This document shows positions 31,861-43,194 of a stretch of DNA of 64,000 nucleotides, one piece after another. Location: assembly GCA_963575745.1 (NCBI GenBank), contig CAUYUJ010019097.1, forward strand, positions 72,020 through 136,019, in the 5' to 3' direction. The stretch is from Prorocentrum cordatum (Eukaryota; Sar; Dinophyceae; Prorocentrales; Prorocentraceae). Made by a program: the position numbers and the translations under genes. The number at the start of each line of letters is the position of its first letter. The first letter of the stretch is position 1. Below the pieces are notes generated by a model. That model ran no database searches. It had not been told where the DNA came from and worked only from the letters and a program-made list of their open reading frames with translations.

Positions 31861-31899
31861 TGTGTCTTGTGACAGGGAGGCTGACGACCGATTAGAGCG

Positions 31900-32940
31900 T
31901 CCAAGATTGCCCACTGGTGCGCCACAAGGGCCCCGGGTATCCCAAGATGGCCTCCGAGACGGTTCAAGATAGAGAGAGGTCGATCAACATGGCTTCCAAA
32001 ATAATCCAAAAGGTCGCAGGACCGCTCCAAGACGGGTCCAAGTGGCCTTGGGGGCTCCCCAGGACGCCTCCAAAGCCCATATCCTTCCAACACCTGTGGG
32101 GCATCAACGGTGCTTAAGTACCTTCTCGCCGTTTCTCTTCCGATGGCCTTCCGAGACCTCACGATGTCTCCACGAGGGCCCAAGAGAGTCCCAAGACGGC
32201 TCCAAGACGGCCCCGAGTGTCAAAGAAGGCCCTATAGATGACACCAAGAGGTGATTTTAGGGGCTCTGGAAGGGCAGCGCGAATTGAGCAATCTACTTTC
32301 GTTGATCGACGCCATCCAAGATGGTCGCAAGAAGGCCTTCAGAAGGCTCCCAAGAGGGTCTCAAGACGGCTCCTGAGAGGCCGCCTTAAGAGGCCACCCA
32401 CGAGGCACCCGACAGGCCCACAAGGAGCCCCCAGGCGCCCTCAATGGAAGAGGGCCCCAACAAGCAACATGAGATGACTTGCTTTGGGATGCTGAAAGGT
32501 TCTGGCGTTTACGCCTTTTCGGCGCCCCGACGCCCCAAGACGGCCCAAGATGCAGCCAACATCGGCACACGAGGCCCCCAAGAGGTCTCCAAGACGGCCC
32601 CAACACGACCCAAGAAGGCCGTGAGACGGCCCTCGAAGCCTCCCAGACGGCCCAAGAGGCCACCAAAACGGCTCGCTCCAAGAGGGTGCCCACACGGGAG
32701 CCCGAACGAACATGTCGAGCCCTCGGCCCCGAGAAGCTCCCAGCAGGTCCCACGAGGCTCCCAAAACGTACCCACAAAGCTCCAAGAGGCCCCCAAGAGG
32801 CCCCCAGGGAGCCTGAAGGGACGCCCAATAGGCTCCAAGAGGCCCCCCAGATGCTCCCAAGAGGTCCCCAAACTGCCCCCCAGAGGCGTACGAGCGCGCT
32901 CCGAAGAGGCCCCACGAAGCATCGCTGAGGACTCCGCCAC
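31900..32940. repeat. CCAAGAnGGCC degenerate array with a conserved insert
   Basis: The inverse orientation of the GGCCnTCTTGG word family. Near 32125-32155 it carries CCTTCTCGCCGTTTCTCTTC, a core also found near 59.76 and 61.28 kb, each time between the same filler words. This suggests a dispersed unit made of filler, core and filler. Confidence 0.65.
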
Positions 32941-33064
32941 ACGTCAGCTTTGTCGTCGCGGCCGACGCCGCCGTCATGGTTGTCGTCCCCCGTCAGGGCC
33001 GGCGGCACCAGCCGTGAGGCCTTCACAAGAATCATCCCCCCGCGGCGGCCACCGCTGATGACTG

Positions 33065-33482
33065 GGGAGTGACGATCCCTGATTGTGATGGTGATGACAC
33101 CGATGGTGGCGACGATGATGACGACGATGACGACCACAACGACGACGATGACGATGGCGATGTCGATGATGATGATGACGATGGTGATGATGATGATGTT
33201 GATGATGATGGTGATGATGATGACGATGACGATGATGATGATGGTGCTGATGACGACGATGCTGATGCTGATGATGATGATCGTGATGACGATGCCGATG
33301 ACGATGCTGATGACGGTGTTGATGATGGTGATGATGATGGCGACGATGATCATGGTGATGCTGATGAGGATGACGCAGAGGATGTTGCTTGTGTTGCTAA
33401 TGCTGAGGCAGATGATGGTGATGCCGACGATGCCGCTGATGATGATGACAATGATAATGCTCATGCTGATGGTAATGATGCC

Positions 33483-33516
<34 letters not shown>

Positions 33517-33673
33517 GTGAGGATGATGTGTATGCGGCTGACGATGGCGACGATGTTGATGGTGATGATGATGATGCTGCGGATGCTGATGCGGATGATG
33601 ACGAGGATGGTAAGGGTGCTGCTGTTGACGTTGGCGATGGTGCTGATGATGGTGCTGATGGTGATGGTGGTGG

Positions 33674-33704
<31 letters not shown>

Positions 33705-33715
33705 TTCCCCGGCAT
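33065..33715. repeat. (GAT/GAC)n array
   Basis: A 650-bp trinucleotide array of GAT with GAC and GCT substitutions, giving poly-Asp and poly-Met frames. It is not a gene despite a 265-codon open frame. Confidence 0.9.
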
Positions 33716-33855
33716 CAGGACCAACAAAAAAAGAGCCTTCGGCATGAGTTCGGAGAAGATGGTCCGCCGCAGAGAGCTGTTTTCTCTCCTGAGTGCCCAC
33801 GCGGGGGCTGAGCGCAACGGGGTGCTGGCGCAGAGAGCCAGCGATGCCCGACGTG

Positions 33856-35170
33856 CTATGGGATAGGATCGTGAGGGGCGGAGGAAAGCCTGAGCTCGAG
33901 AGCGCTAGCACCGATAACCAAGTGCCTATTACAGCATGCCATAATCTGAATGAGTTCGGCGTCGCGCAAAAATGCAAGGGGCTCACATCCCTCGTTTGAG
34001 GCGGCTCTGTTGTCCTCCGTGGTCGTGGACCGAGTCAGCTGGCCGTGCGACGGGCCTGGAGCCCTCGAAATCGAGCGAGAGCAGTCCAGCATCCGAATGT
34101 GCTCTTTAGCCATGTCGTTCATCGCCATCAAGAGCGACTGATCCCAGAGAGTATGTGTGTTGGTGTCGTCGTACGCGTGCTCCACGGCCGAGCAGATGAT
34201 CTCCTGGGTGGTGCGGGTTAGATCGTACATGTCGGCGGCGAGGGCCTGGTCGAAGGCGTCGAGGACGACGTTGGGAATGATGTGGTGGCGAGTCCGCTCC
34301 TCGGCGTACGTCCAATCACCAGATTCCTCGTCCACCAGGCTAGAGTTGGGATCGTCGCCATGTCGATTATCCTGCGCCCCTTCATGTAGTTGAGTGTCGT
34401 CCTCTTCACCCTCGGTGTCCGCATCTTCGTGATCAGCATCCCGATTATCAATCTCCTCGTCCACCAAACTTGAGTGAGGATCAGCACCACCTCCCGAGCC
34501 ACCTTCTTCACGTAGTACTGACTGATGATGGTTGCCGTTGCTGTCGTCGTACGCGTGCTCCACGGCCGAGCAGATCTCCTCGGTGGCGGTGGTGCGGGTT
34601 AGATCGGTCGTGTCGGCGGCGAGGGCCTGGTCGAAGGCGTCGAAGACGACGTTGGGGCGGATGTGGTGGTCGTCACCAGGTCGATGATCCTGCGCCCCTT
34701 CATGTAGTGGACTGGCGTCCTCTTCACCCTCGGTATCCGCATCTACGTGATGAGCATGCCGATTACCCGACTCCTCGTCCACCAAACGTGAGTGAGGATC
34801 AGCACCTTCGCCCGAACCACCTTCACGTAGTACTGACTGAGAATGGTTGCCGTCGTGGCCGTTGCTCGTGCTGTCCACGTGCGCCTCCACGATCCTGTCG
34901 GCGTACTCCTCGTTGGTAAAGTCCTCGGGCTTGCGCGTCCGCAGCGGCTGGTTGATGTTGAGCTCGCTCGGGATCTCCAGGCCGGGTGGGAGACCCAGTG
35001 CAGCGCCGTGACGGACGTGTCGAAGCCGTACGCGTTGCCGGTGCGCTTGGGCGCGCGAGCGCCTCTCCCCAGCCGGGGGGGCGCCACAGCACGTCGGGCG
35101 CGGCATCGATCTGGAGCACAACCCAGCGCTTCAGCCCCGCGTGGACGCCGCCATGGCAGAGCCCTCCGCC
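33856..35170 (-). pseudogene. Uncharacterised gene with internal duplication, frame-broken
   Basis: The main frame (33856 to about 34990) is open and protein-like: PEDFTNEEYADRIVEAHVDS, then two long repeats each containing NVV.DAFDQALAADM/T.DLTRT and CSAVEHAYDD, an acidic Asp/Glu/His linker, and a C-terminal helix (LLMAMNDMAKEHIRML). The N-terminal part continues in other frames: KRTGNAYGFDTSVTALHW, then further 5' KRWVVLQIDAAPDVLWRPP, with breaks near a C homopolymer (about 35075-35085) and near 34985-34995. A TTTGCAG acceptor-like site lies near 35215. No family is recognised. It could be an intact gene with assembly indels. Confidence 0.45.
34165..34840 (-). repeat. Intragenic tandem duplication, 378 bp
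   Basis: GTACGCGTGCTCCACGGCCG occurs at 34171 and again at 34549, exactly 378 bp (126 codons) apart, and the sequence between is duplicated with moderate divergence. The start of a third repeat is visible near 34800-34850. The period preserves frame, as expected of duplication under coding constraint. Confidence 0.75.
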
Positions 35171-35237
35171 TCCGCGTGTGGAGGGAAAGGCGTGGCTGGA
35201 GGCCGCTGTTCCTGCAAAGGCCTGAGCGCGCGGCGGC

Positions 35238-35238
35238 C

Positions 35239-35269
<31 letters not shown>

Positions 35270-35395
35270 TGACTATGATTCTCAGTATGGGAATGATAAT
35301 GGTAATGGCTGTGATAATGATGACGATGCTGATAATGCTGATGCTGATGATGGTGATGATGCTGATGATGGTGATGATGATGCTGATGCTGATGG
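35238..35395. repeat. (GAT/GCT)n array
   Basis: Short GAT array with GCT interruptions just downstream of the unrecognised gene's 5' end. Confidence 0.85.
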
Positions 35396-35664
35396 GAGGG
35401 ACGGGGAGGGGAAGGACAAGTTGAACTGGCAGCTGGGAGCTTAGGGGGGAAAGCACCATTAAAGACCGTCTGTGGTTATGGCTGTGTTCGCCGCTCGTGC
35501 GAGGACCAACCCCAAGCCGCGCTGGCGAGCAAGCGCGACCTCCTCTGCCCGTCCGCTCGCCAGAGAGGCGCCACGCTCCCCGCCGCGGATGGAGGCGATG
35601 AACTGCGCAGCCTCCCGCGGATGCAGGGGCGAAGCGGGCCGCGCCGGCGCGAGAGGCCAGCAAG

Positions 35665-36400
35665 CCGTCCCCATCCCCCTCCTCCTCCTCCTCCTCCTCC
35701 CCCTCCTCCGCCTCCGCCTCCTCCTCCAACTCCTCCCCCTCCTCCTCCTCCTCCTCCTCCTCCATCTCCCCTTCCTTCTCCTTCTCCTCCTCCTCCTCCT
35801 CCTCCTCCTCCTCATCATCATCATATCATATTAACAATCTCATCCTCATTCATTTTCATCACCACCACACCACCCCACTCATCATCATCATCATCATCAT
35901 CCAATCATCATATCATTCTCATCATCATCATCAATCATCATCATCATCATCAATCATCATCCATCATCATCATCATCATCACATCATTCATCATCATCAT
36001 CATCATCCTCATCATCATCATCATCATCATCATATCATCATCATCATCATCCTCCTGCTCCACCCCGTCCTCACCCTCCTCCTACTCCTCCTCCTAATCA
36101 TCATCATCATTCGGTCATCTCTCTCCCCCTCCTCTCATCGTCCCCCCCTCTCCCCCTCCCCCTCCCCCTCCCTCTCCGTCTCCCCCTCATCCCCCCCCCC
36201 CTCCCCCCTATCCTCCTCTCCTCCTCCTCCTCCTCCTCCTCCTCCTCCTCCTCCTCCTCCTCCTCCTCCTCATCCTCATCCTCTTCCTCTGCTTCTTCTT
36301 CGTCTTCTTGGTCTTATTCGTCTTTGTCTTCGTCTGGTGATCCTTCTTCTTCCTATGGTTCCTCCCCCACCTCCTCCCCCTCCTCCTCCTCCTCCCCCTC
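35665..36400. repeat. (TCC)n and (ATC)n arrays
   Basis: TCC-rich to 35810, ATC-rich to about 36050, then TCC-rich into the N gap. No gene. Confidence 0.9.
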
Positions 36401-36500
36401 NNNNNNNNNNNNNNNNNNNNNNNNNNNNNNNNNNNNNNNNNNNNNNNNNNNNNNNNNNNNNNNNNNNNNNNNNNNNNNNNNNNNNNNNNNNNNNNNNNNN
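36401..36500. other. Assembly gap (100 N)
   Basis: Exactly 100 N inside a TCC array, the usual placeholder for a gap of unknown size. Order and distance across it are not proven. Confidence 0.98.
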
Positions 36501-36824
36501 GTGGGGGTCTTGTGGCGTACGGGGCTCCTACCACAGGTCGGGCACGGCACAAGGGTCAGCGGTAATACAGACACAGTGTTCAAGCACTTGCGCAAGCATG
36601 CTTGCGGCATGATCGGTGCAGCCAGCAACTCCTCGCTCACGCTCTACTGTTCTACTCCATATTTTTTTAAGGGGGGAACCATTGCGAAAACAGATTGCTC
36701 ACTCGCTGGGCTACATAAAGACGGCGAGCCCATCGCGCCACCTGGACAAATTCTGCTCACTGGTCGCAAGCGCTCGCGCTGTTGCCCTCACCGCCAGCAC
36801 AGCAGGAACCTGGAATGCCTGTAC

Positions 36825-37094
36825 TCACCAAGCGGAGTAGCCTTTGCTCTTGCCCTTGCCCTTGCCTTTGCCACCGCCGCCTCCACCTGTCACCCTGCAG
36901 TTGACGCCCTTGTACTTGCCCTTGCGATCGTCCCACTCCTTGTCGAATGTCACTGCGTCTCCTCCTGAATCGATTCCGTCGAGCTCGGGGTTGTCCTTGA
37001 CGTGCACGAAGCAATCATCTCCTCCGTCATCCGGGGTCACGAAGCCGAAACCCTTTTCGGCGAACATGCTCTTGAGGACACCTGATGTAGACAT
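36825..37094 (-). CDS. Cold-shock-domain nucleic-acid-binding protein
   Basis: 89 residues from ATG 37094 to TGA 36825. It is a single cold-shock domain: MSTSGVLKSMFAEKGFGFVT contains RNP1 (KGFGFVTP), DDCFVHVKDN contains RNP2 (DCFVHV), and VTFDKEWDDRKGKYKGVNCR forms the last strands. The tail is Gly/Lys-rich (TGGGGGGKGKGKGKSKGYSA) and likely RNA-binding. Small single-domain cold-shock proteins are abundant in dinoflagellates and are usually regarded as RNA chaperones. An upstream in-frame GTG exists, but ATG 37094 fits the domain start. The stop is embedded in TTGGTGAGTAC, which resembles a splice donor, so a longer tail from another exon is possible. A decayed SL lies 65 nt upstream. Confidence 0.85.
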   Translation of the reverse strand: MSTSGVLKSMFAEKGFGFVTPDDGGDDCFVHVKDNPELDGIDSGGDAVTFDKEWDDRKGKYKGVNCRVTGGGGGGKGKGKGKSKGYSAW

Positions 37095-37159
37095 GATGTC
37101 CACAGGAAAATGAGCACGGCTGTTGGCACTGGCACTCTGCTCTCCTTAGGCCCAAACGG

Positions 37160-37181
37160 CTTGAGCCGAAATAGTTGCAAC
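37160..37181 (-). other. Decayed spliced leader upstream of the cold-shock gene
   Basis: On the minus strand 15 of the last 21 SL positions match, ending in an exact GGCTCAAG. All six differences are transitions, as expected of an ageing relic. The match alone could occur by chance in a window this size; its strand, its place 65 nt before the ATG and the transition-only pattern raise the confidence. Confidence 0.55.
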
Positions 37182-37229
37182 ACCTTTCATGTCAAATTGA
37201 TGGTAGCTTCGATTCAATGTTTGATTGTA

Positions 37230-38000
37230 CGTTTTTGCTGGTGAAGAAATATGCGAGTGACGATGGGGACGGGGCGATCCGGATGTCGGAGCTGTATTAT
37301 GCCTGGGAGTGTGTGGCTGATCAGTTCTCCACCGTCAAGCCGCCTTGACATATGGCGAGGGGGCCTGTGGCATGGGTGTGGCTGACGCCAACCAGAAGCA
37401 ATTGGCAGCTGCTCAGCTTGACCGATCTAGCAGATGATCCTTGGCAAGCGTATGCATTATTTAAGCTGACCCCTAGAGACCTTGAGGCCAGGCTGGTGCA
37501 ATCTTTATACGGGTTGCAGGTGCTTTGTATTCGAGAACATTCGCCAGAACGTACGGATGATGATGTCTTCTGGCGCGAGGCTATGACGAAGACAGTGCTC
37601 CAAGGTAGCGGCTGGAATGCTACGAGGAGCGCTTGCAAGATTGAGGTCAGGCGGCCTGCTCTACCCAGACAGGGCCGTTGATCTGGGACTGGCCAAGTCA
37701 AGGGAATGAATCCACCGTGGGGGCCCGGGGGGAACGTTGGCCCATCAATGGAATTATTGCGAGAAGTTGCTGGAGGTATCGGATGTGCTGCCAGACCATA
37801 TCCCTGAGGAGGTGCTCCAGTTCAGGCAAGGTCGTCGTAGACGGAGACTGCGAGACGTTCGATTCCACATACGGTCTGCCTCGGGAGACGTTGCAGCCGA
37901 GGCAGCCCGACATGAAGACTGAAGTTCGTCGGAAAATGCACTGGGGCCAATGGTCTACACCGATGCGTCGGTGACAGGTTGGCTAGCACGCGCCAGATAG
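37230..38000 (+). pseudogene. Decayed retroelement-like coding tract
   Basis: The plus strand reads FLLVKKYASDDGDGAIRMSE, a TGA at 37346, then in the same frame WLTPTRSNWQLLSLTDLADD and TPRDLEARLVQSLYGLQV up to about 37681. In other frames follow AHQWNYCEKLLEVSDVLPDH (about 37740) and MVYTDASVTGW (about 37950), the last resembling the first Asp motif of a retroelement RNase H. Stops and frame changes mark it as dead. The family could not be named. Confidence 0.3.
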
Positions 38001-39260
38001 AAAGGATTGCCAGGCAGGGAGCAGACGGTACCAAAGGGCGAGAGATCTGCTAGGTTGATGTCGCTGCGAATGATGCCGAGACCTGGCATCATCATCTCCG
38101 GCCACCTCAGTTTCGTGGAGGAGGCCACAAGGTGGTGTCCGTCGCAGCAGCAGCAAAGCACGCATCAGTTGGGAGAGCGATTTCCAATGAGTGCAGAGAC
38201 GAGTCTGAGCGATGTCAGTTCTTGCGTGTGCCGGCACACAACGACGTCTACGACTAGGTGTGCCAAGGTGGTCGCATGGCGCACATCCCTTGGCAATGCA
38301 TGAGTGGATCTATCTGCATGCTGAGGGGTGGTGGAGATCAATGTGGAGGATTTCTTGGCGGAGAAGAACAAGGGCCTGCTGGAGATCGCGACCCCCACGG
38401 CCTCCCACCCCGCCTGCACCTGCACCCGGAGGTGGGAGCCGACCCGCCTCAGTCGAATAGTGAGCGCGTCGCTCCGAGGCGGTCGATTGCCGAGCGCGAT
38501 TTGGCGCAGGTGCGTACAGTGGGAGCGGACCACAGGAAGCCTTCTGCAAGAAGCCCAGCCCTGAGACCCCTGGGGACGTGGCAGGGTCGTGGGGCGAGGG
38601 GCAGGGGAGGGCGCAAGATAGTTTTTGCAGTTTTTTCTTATTGTTTGTTTTGTAGTTGCGTTGTTTTGTCTCTCTCTCTCTCTTTTTTTGGGGGGAGGGC
38701 GCAAGATAGTGAGCCATGGTCCCCGAGCCAATCGACGGTTGCTCCAGCTTCTGGCCGCCAAGCGACGCCCCAGCATGAAAGCGGGGGCCGGGTCTAGAAC
38801 AGGAGGTGGGGTGCCACAGGGGAGCACGTCAGCAAGATCGACGGCGAGCCCATGGGGAAAGCGGAGAGGGGCGGGCAAGCGCAGAGGGCCCGGAAGTCTC
38901 CCGGCCCTGCGAGAACCTTTCTAAGCCTACAAGAGGAACCCGACCACAAGGCACCTTCCACAAGAAGCCCAACCCTGAGACCCCAGGACGTCCATTGATT
39001 TTTGGCAGCGTCACGCTTTCCACCGCAAAACCATCGAAATCCGAGAAACCCAGGGCACCCTGGAGGCAAGCAGGGTGCTTTTTGGCATGGGCCTCCTCTG
39101 TACCCCGAAGACGCAGAACACCTCTCAGAGGGCGCGAGGGCTTCTGTGAAGGCGCCTCCCTCCTGCTTGACTCCCCCCCGTGCTCGCCGCCGAGGGGAGG
39201 TGCCCCAGGTGGTCATGTGATTAAGACGCTGTTAGGCGGCAAAGACTGGGAGGTCTTCGC
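38001..39260. other. Anonymous stretch; diverged TTCTGAGAAGG tail
   Basis: No gene is recognised. A (TC)n tract and G-run lie at 38671-38698. From about 39095 to 39205 the words CACCTCTCAGAGGGCGCGAG, GGCTTCTGTGAAGG and GTGCTCGCCGCCGA resemble the tail of the 1.86 and 27.84 kb repeats. Confidence 0.4.
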
Positions 39261-41167
39261 CAGATAGATTCAACGAGGATTGAGCCCCAGCGGGGGGCTG
39301 CTGCGCCGGATTCGGCCGCGGTTTGAAAGGAATTGCAAAAAGGATCTACAAAGCATTAAGACGGATTGAGCGGGATTGAGCATTTCTCACGCGGAAGCAA
39401 GCCGCATCGAGCCGGCTTTCGGCCCAGGGCAACCTCAGAATGGGACCCCCCCCCCCAGGAGTGGCACCCCAGCGGCTGGGTTGGCGGGGCGCTGGCGGGG
39501 CCAAGCGTCATGGAGCCTGGTGTCTGGCGATGTGCACCCGAGGACGCCCGCCGCCCCCCTCCGCGACCCAGACCTGCCGCGACCCAGAAAAGCACCAGCC
39601 GACTACCCACCAGACCACCCCAACCCATCCCGAAGACCCAAATTTGACCCGAATATCGGGTTGGGTTCCATGTGTTTGCTCAATGTTGCCCGACCCCCCC
39701 CTCACTGGAAATGGAGGGCAAATGGAGGCCTTCGGGTTGGGTTGGGGGTGGTTTGGTGGGTGGTGACCAGCTGCGGCAGACTTGGGGCTTCGGGGGCCGA
39801 TCACCGACCGGCTCCCCTTCTCCGGGGTCCTGCCTACATCCGAGTTGGGCTTCCACTTCCACGAACACGGGGCTGTCCGAACACGTCGGCAAACATCGCT
39901 GCGCAGGCATGGGCTCGACGGGCCTCTGAGGGCCGAGCGCAGTGAACATGGCGCGTACAAAAGGTGCCATGGGCGAGCACGGAAGGCCCAACGTCATGTG
40001 GAGTTGGATTCTGCAGTCGACCTCCTGCTCGAAGAAGAGAGGACACATGCAGAGGATCCAAACTGTGTGAGGAACTTATGGCCCTCCCTGGGGCCTCTCT
40101 GGAGCCAAATGGCCGCCCTGAGGGGCCTTCAATGGACCTCCGAACAAGGATTCGGATAAGCGACGAAAAGACATTGGTCTTACGCGAGATGACATAGCGA
40201 CCTCACGCCGCGGCTTACGCGGGCCGCCAGCGCGGGCCGCTGCATGGGAATCGAGGGCGCTTACGCGCGACCTTACGGGGGCAGCTTTCGCGCCACTGCC
40301 GGCGCAGACGGCACAATCTTCTTCCGTCGCTCAAAGGCTCCCCTCGGACCCCCGTCTGAAAACATCCAGATCGGAGGCGAGCCAGACCACATGCCCGACC
40401 CGGCCGGTCGGCACTGAAACCGACATCGGATCGGGACGGTCGCATCGGAACGGGTCCTGCCCGGGCAAAGACTGGAGGGGGGCGCGGGCGCGACATCCGC
40501 GACGCCCTCCGCTCAGTGCAGGGGAAGCGCGACCGGCAGGCGGCGGCGGCGGACACGCCGCCGTCGCCGTCGCCGCGGGGGGGGCGCTCATTCACGTGCT
40601 CCTCCTTCGCATGCACGTCCTCTTGCTGCTTCTACCATCCCTTCCGTTTCCCCTTTTCCCTTCCCTTTCCTCAGCTACACCCCCTCCGCCTTCTTCAGCT
40701 GTGTCTCCTAGCCTCAACCGTGCCCTCCTCATGATCCTCTTGTTCCACTTTCTCTTCACCTTCCTCATCCCTCTCTTCGTCATCCCCCTCTTCCCTTTCC
40801 CCTTCCTCGCTATCCGCGCCTCTTCCTCCTCCTTTTCCTATGGTTCTTCTGCACATCCGCGTGGTGCTGATGCTGCTCCTTCCTCATCCGCGTCCTACGC
40901 ACCTCCTCTCTTCATCATCTCCTTCTCTTCCACCTGTGATTCGTGTCCCCCTCTCTCGTGCATCTGGTCTTTTTGTGCCTCGCGCCCTCCCGTTCCCGGC
41001 TGCTCTGTATTATCAGCCTGCCGTTCCGCGCGGCGCGGGGTGGCATGGGCGCCTTCACGTAGAGGCCGCGGTGCATCGCGGCAACCTCACACACCAGGCT
41101 GACACGCCCGCCAGAGAGGTTGGCCCGAGGGAGCGAACGGTCCCTGTGCCATTTCCTCCTCCCCCAA
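39261..41167. other. Anonymous stretch
   Basis: No gene is recognised. GGATTGAGC-type words near 39280-39400 recall 2.26-2.33 kb. A (TCC/TTCC) pyrimidine tract lies at about 40620-40830. Confidence 0.35.
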
Positions 41168-41314
41168 CTGTGAAGAGGCCCTGGGACACACACAAATAAC
41201 AAGATTCCCTATATTTTCAAATAGTTCCTGGGTTCTTGTCTTCCCCCCCACTTCCCATATATTCCAATATTTTCCGGGGGATCGACGATTAATTGTGTCT
41301 GTGTTTTTCCTCTC
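41168..41314 (-). mobile_element. Introner-type element, copy B
   Basis: 147 bp aligned to copy A from the donor side (CAG|GAGAGGAAAAACAC) to the acceptor side (TTCACAG|TTG). Shared interior words are AATTxATCGTCGAT, GGAAAATATxGGAA, GAACCCAGxAA and GTGTCCCAGGGCC. Flanking sequence upstream on the minus strand could be coding (MSGMPEADEAEEARVGGAP), but neither a gene nor a spliced frame across the element could be established. Confidence 0.65.
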
Positions 41315-41423
41315 CTGACACGGGCGCTCCTCCAACTCTTGCCTCCTCCGCCTCGTCCGCCTCCGGCATCCCCGACATCCTCCCGCCTCCTCCTTCTCCT
41401 TTTCCTCCTCCTCCTACACTTAA

Positions 41424-41568
41424 GTCGGGCGTGCCCCCTACAGGGGGATTTGGGCGAACAAATAACCGAAACATGCTCAGAAGATGCCCAAACATGTTCA
41501 AACATAATTCTCCAGACAATTGTTTGAACTATGTTTGAATATTCCCCCCGTAGAGGGACAGGCCTGAC
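41424..41568. mobile_element. TIR element family C, copy C2
   Basis: 145 bp starting GTCGGGCGTGCCCCCTACAG and ending CCGTAGAGGGACAGGCCTGA then C. The left flank ends TTA before the terminal A and the right flank continues TTAAT, compatible with a TA duplication if the TIR is taken as AGTCGGGC. Shared interior words with C3 are ATTGTTTGAACTATGTTTGA. It lies 110 bp from introner copy B. Confidence 0.75.
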
Positions 41569-41569
41569 T

Positions 41570-42660
41570 TAATCCTACACATGCTCTTCCTCATGAGGCC
41601 AAGGTCAGGCCATCTGATTTCTTGCCAGCGACGCGGCAGGTCAGCGGAGGTCCGCGTTAATGCCCTGTCTCCTCCTCCTCCTCCTCGTCCTCCTGCCCTC
41701 CTCCTTCTCCTCCAGGACGTCCCCCGCCACTCCCTTCGTCACCTCGTTCTCTTCCACGTCCGCGAGACCAGCGCTGCTCCTCCCCCAGATGGCTCCCTCA
41801 TGTCTCGCTCAGATCCTCGTCCTCCAGCCCGCTCCTGCCTACTCCACGTCATCCTGCTCCTCCTCGCTGGGCTTGCCCAGTTTAGACCCGCTTTCCCCCG
41901 AGCCAAAGGAGCTCCCCTCCGCGCACTCCCTCCCTCCAAAGGCCGGCGGTGAGACGCCGGAGGGGCCGGGACTCTCGAGAGATCGCCTGCTTCGACCAGG
42001 GCACCGCCCAGAACATCAGTGCTCAGCCGCGCGGGCCCTGGGACCGTCCACTGCGGGACCTCGTGCGACCGAGGTTCGCGGGCAGCAGAAAACGATGCTC
42101 CCCCGACGCCGGCACCGCAAGCCGTCCGCCTCCGGGGCTCGTCCGGGAGGAGGCGCCCCACCCCAGTCCCGGCGGCCTGGGGCCAGCAGGAGCTGCTGCG
42201 GCGGCGCGCACAAGGGGGCAGAGGGTGGGGGGAAGGCTTCTTGGAAGCAGGCTGCATCGTAGAAGCCTTCCCCCCTCCCCCATTTTCGACGCCCGGAAGT
42301 GGTACGGACAAAAATGAGCACAATGCCCAACAGCAGATGTTGCCCCAAACCAACAGCGGCCGCGGTTGGGCAGGCGGCCTTCTGTCCCACATGGGCACAG
42401 CCCGCGGACAGCGAGTCCTGTTCAAAATGAACAGGAGTAGCTGCTGGGCATGGTATCCACTCTTTCGGTACTCAGTTCGTTCGTGCAGACCCATCCCCCC
42501 TCTGCGCGTCGCCGGAACTTCACTTCAGAGGCGACCTTGCTCAAGGAACCTCGGATGACATTGGTTCCGGCCTGGAAGCGACTGAAATCACGATCCCAGG
42601 AAGACTTGGATCGCGATCCAAGTTTTTTGGGCGCGGCGCGCCGCAGGGAGAGCCCCCTCT
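41570..42660. other. Anonymous GC-rich stretch
   Basis: No gene is recognised; a (TCC)n tract lies at about 41668-41720. Confidence 0.35.
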
Positions 42661-42664
42661 TCCT

Positions 42665-43190
42665 TCCCTGGGACTCCCCCGAACGAGGAGGAGGTGGCGG
42701 AGGGAAGCGGGGGGAGGAGGGAAGGAGGGAGGAGGAGGAAGAGGAGGAAGGGGGGAAGAGGAGGAGAAGAGCGCGGAAGTGGGAGGAGGAGGAAGGAGGA
42801 AAAAAGACGAGGGAGAAAGAGAAAAAAAACGTTGTAACTGATTGGTTTCCGTGGGTGTGGGCTTCCATAGGTTTCCGATGGATGGGTTTCCGTTGGTTTG
42901 TGTTTCCGTGGGTGTCCGTGGGTTTGGGTTTGGGTTGGGTTTCCGTTGGTTTCCGTCGGTTTCCGTGCGTTTGGGTTTGGGTTGAATTTTCGCGGGTTTC
43001 CGTGGGTCTGTGCTTCCATGGGTGTCCGTGGGCTTCCGTGAGTTTGGGTTTCCGTTGCTTTCCGTCGGTTTCCGTGCGTTTGGATTTGGGTTGGGTTTCC
43101 GTGGGTTTCCGTGTGTTTAAATTTCCGTGGGTTTCCGTTGGTTTGGGTGTTCATGGGTTTCCGTACGTTACCTTGGGTTGTCGTCGTCGC
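42665..43190. repeat. (GGA)n then GGTTTCCGTGG minisatellite
   Basis: A GGA-rich tract (42690-42830), then from 42845 a run of TTTCCGTGGGTTTGGG / TTTCCGTTGG words in about 12-bp steps. TTTGGG words recall telomeric repeats, but the units are mixed and internal, so this is a minisatellite. Confidence 0.8.
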
Positions 43191-43194
43191 CAGC

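Noticed and set aside
33069-33866. 265-codon Asp-rich frame
   Set aside because: Product of the (GAT/GAC)n array.
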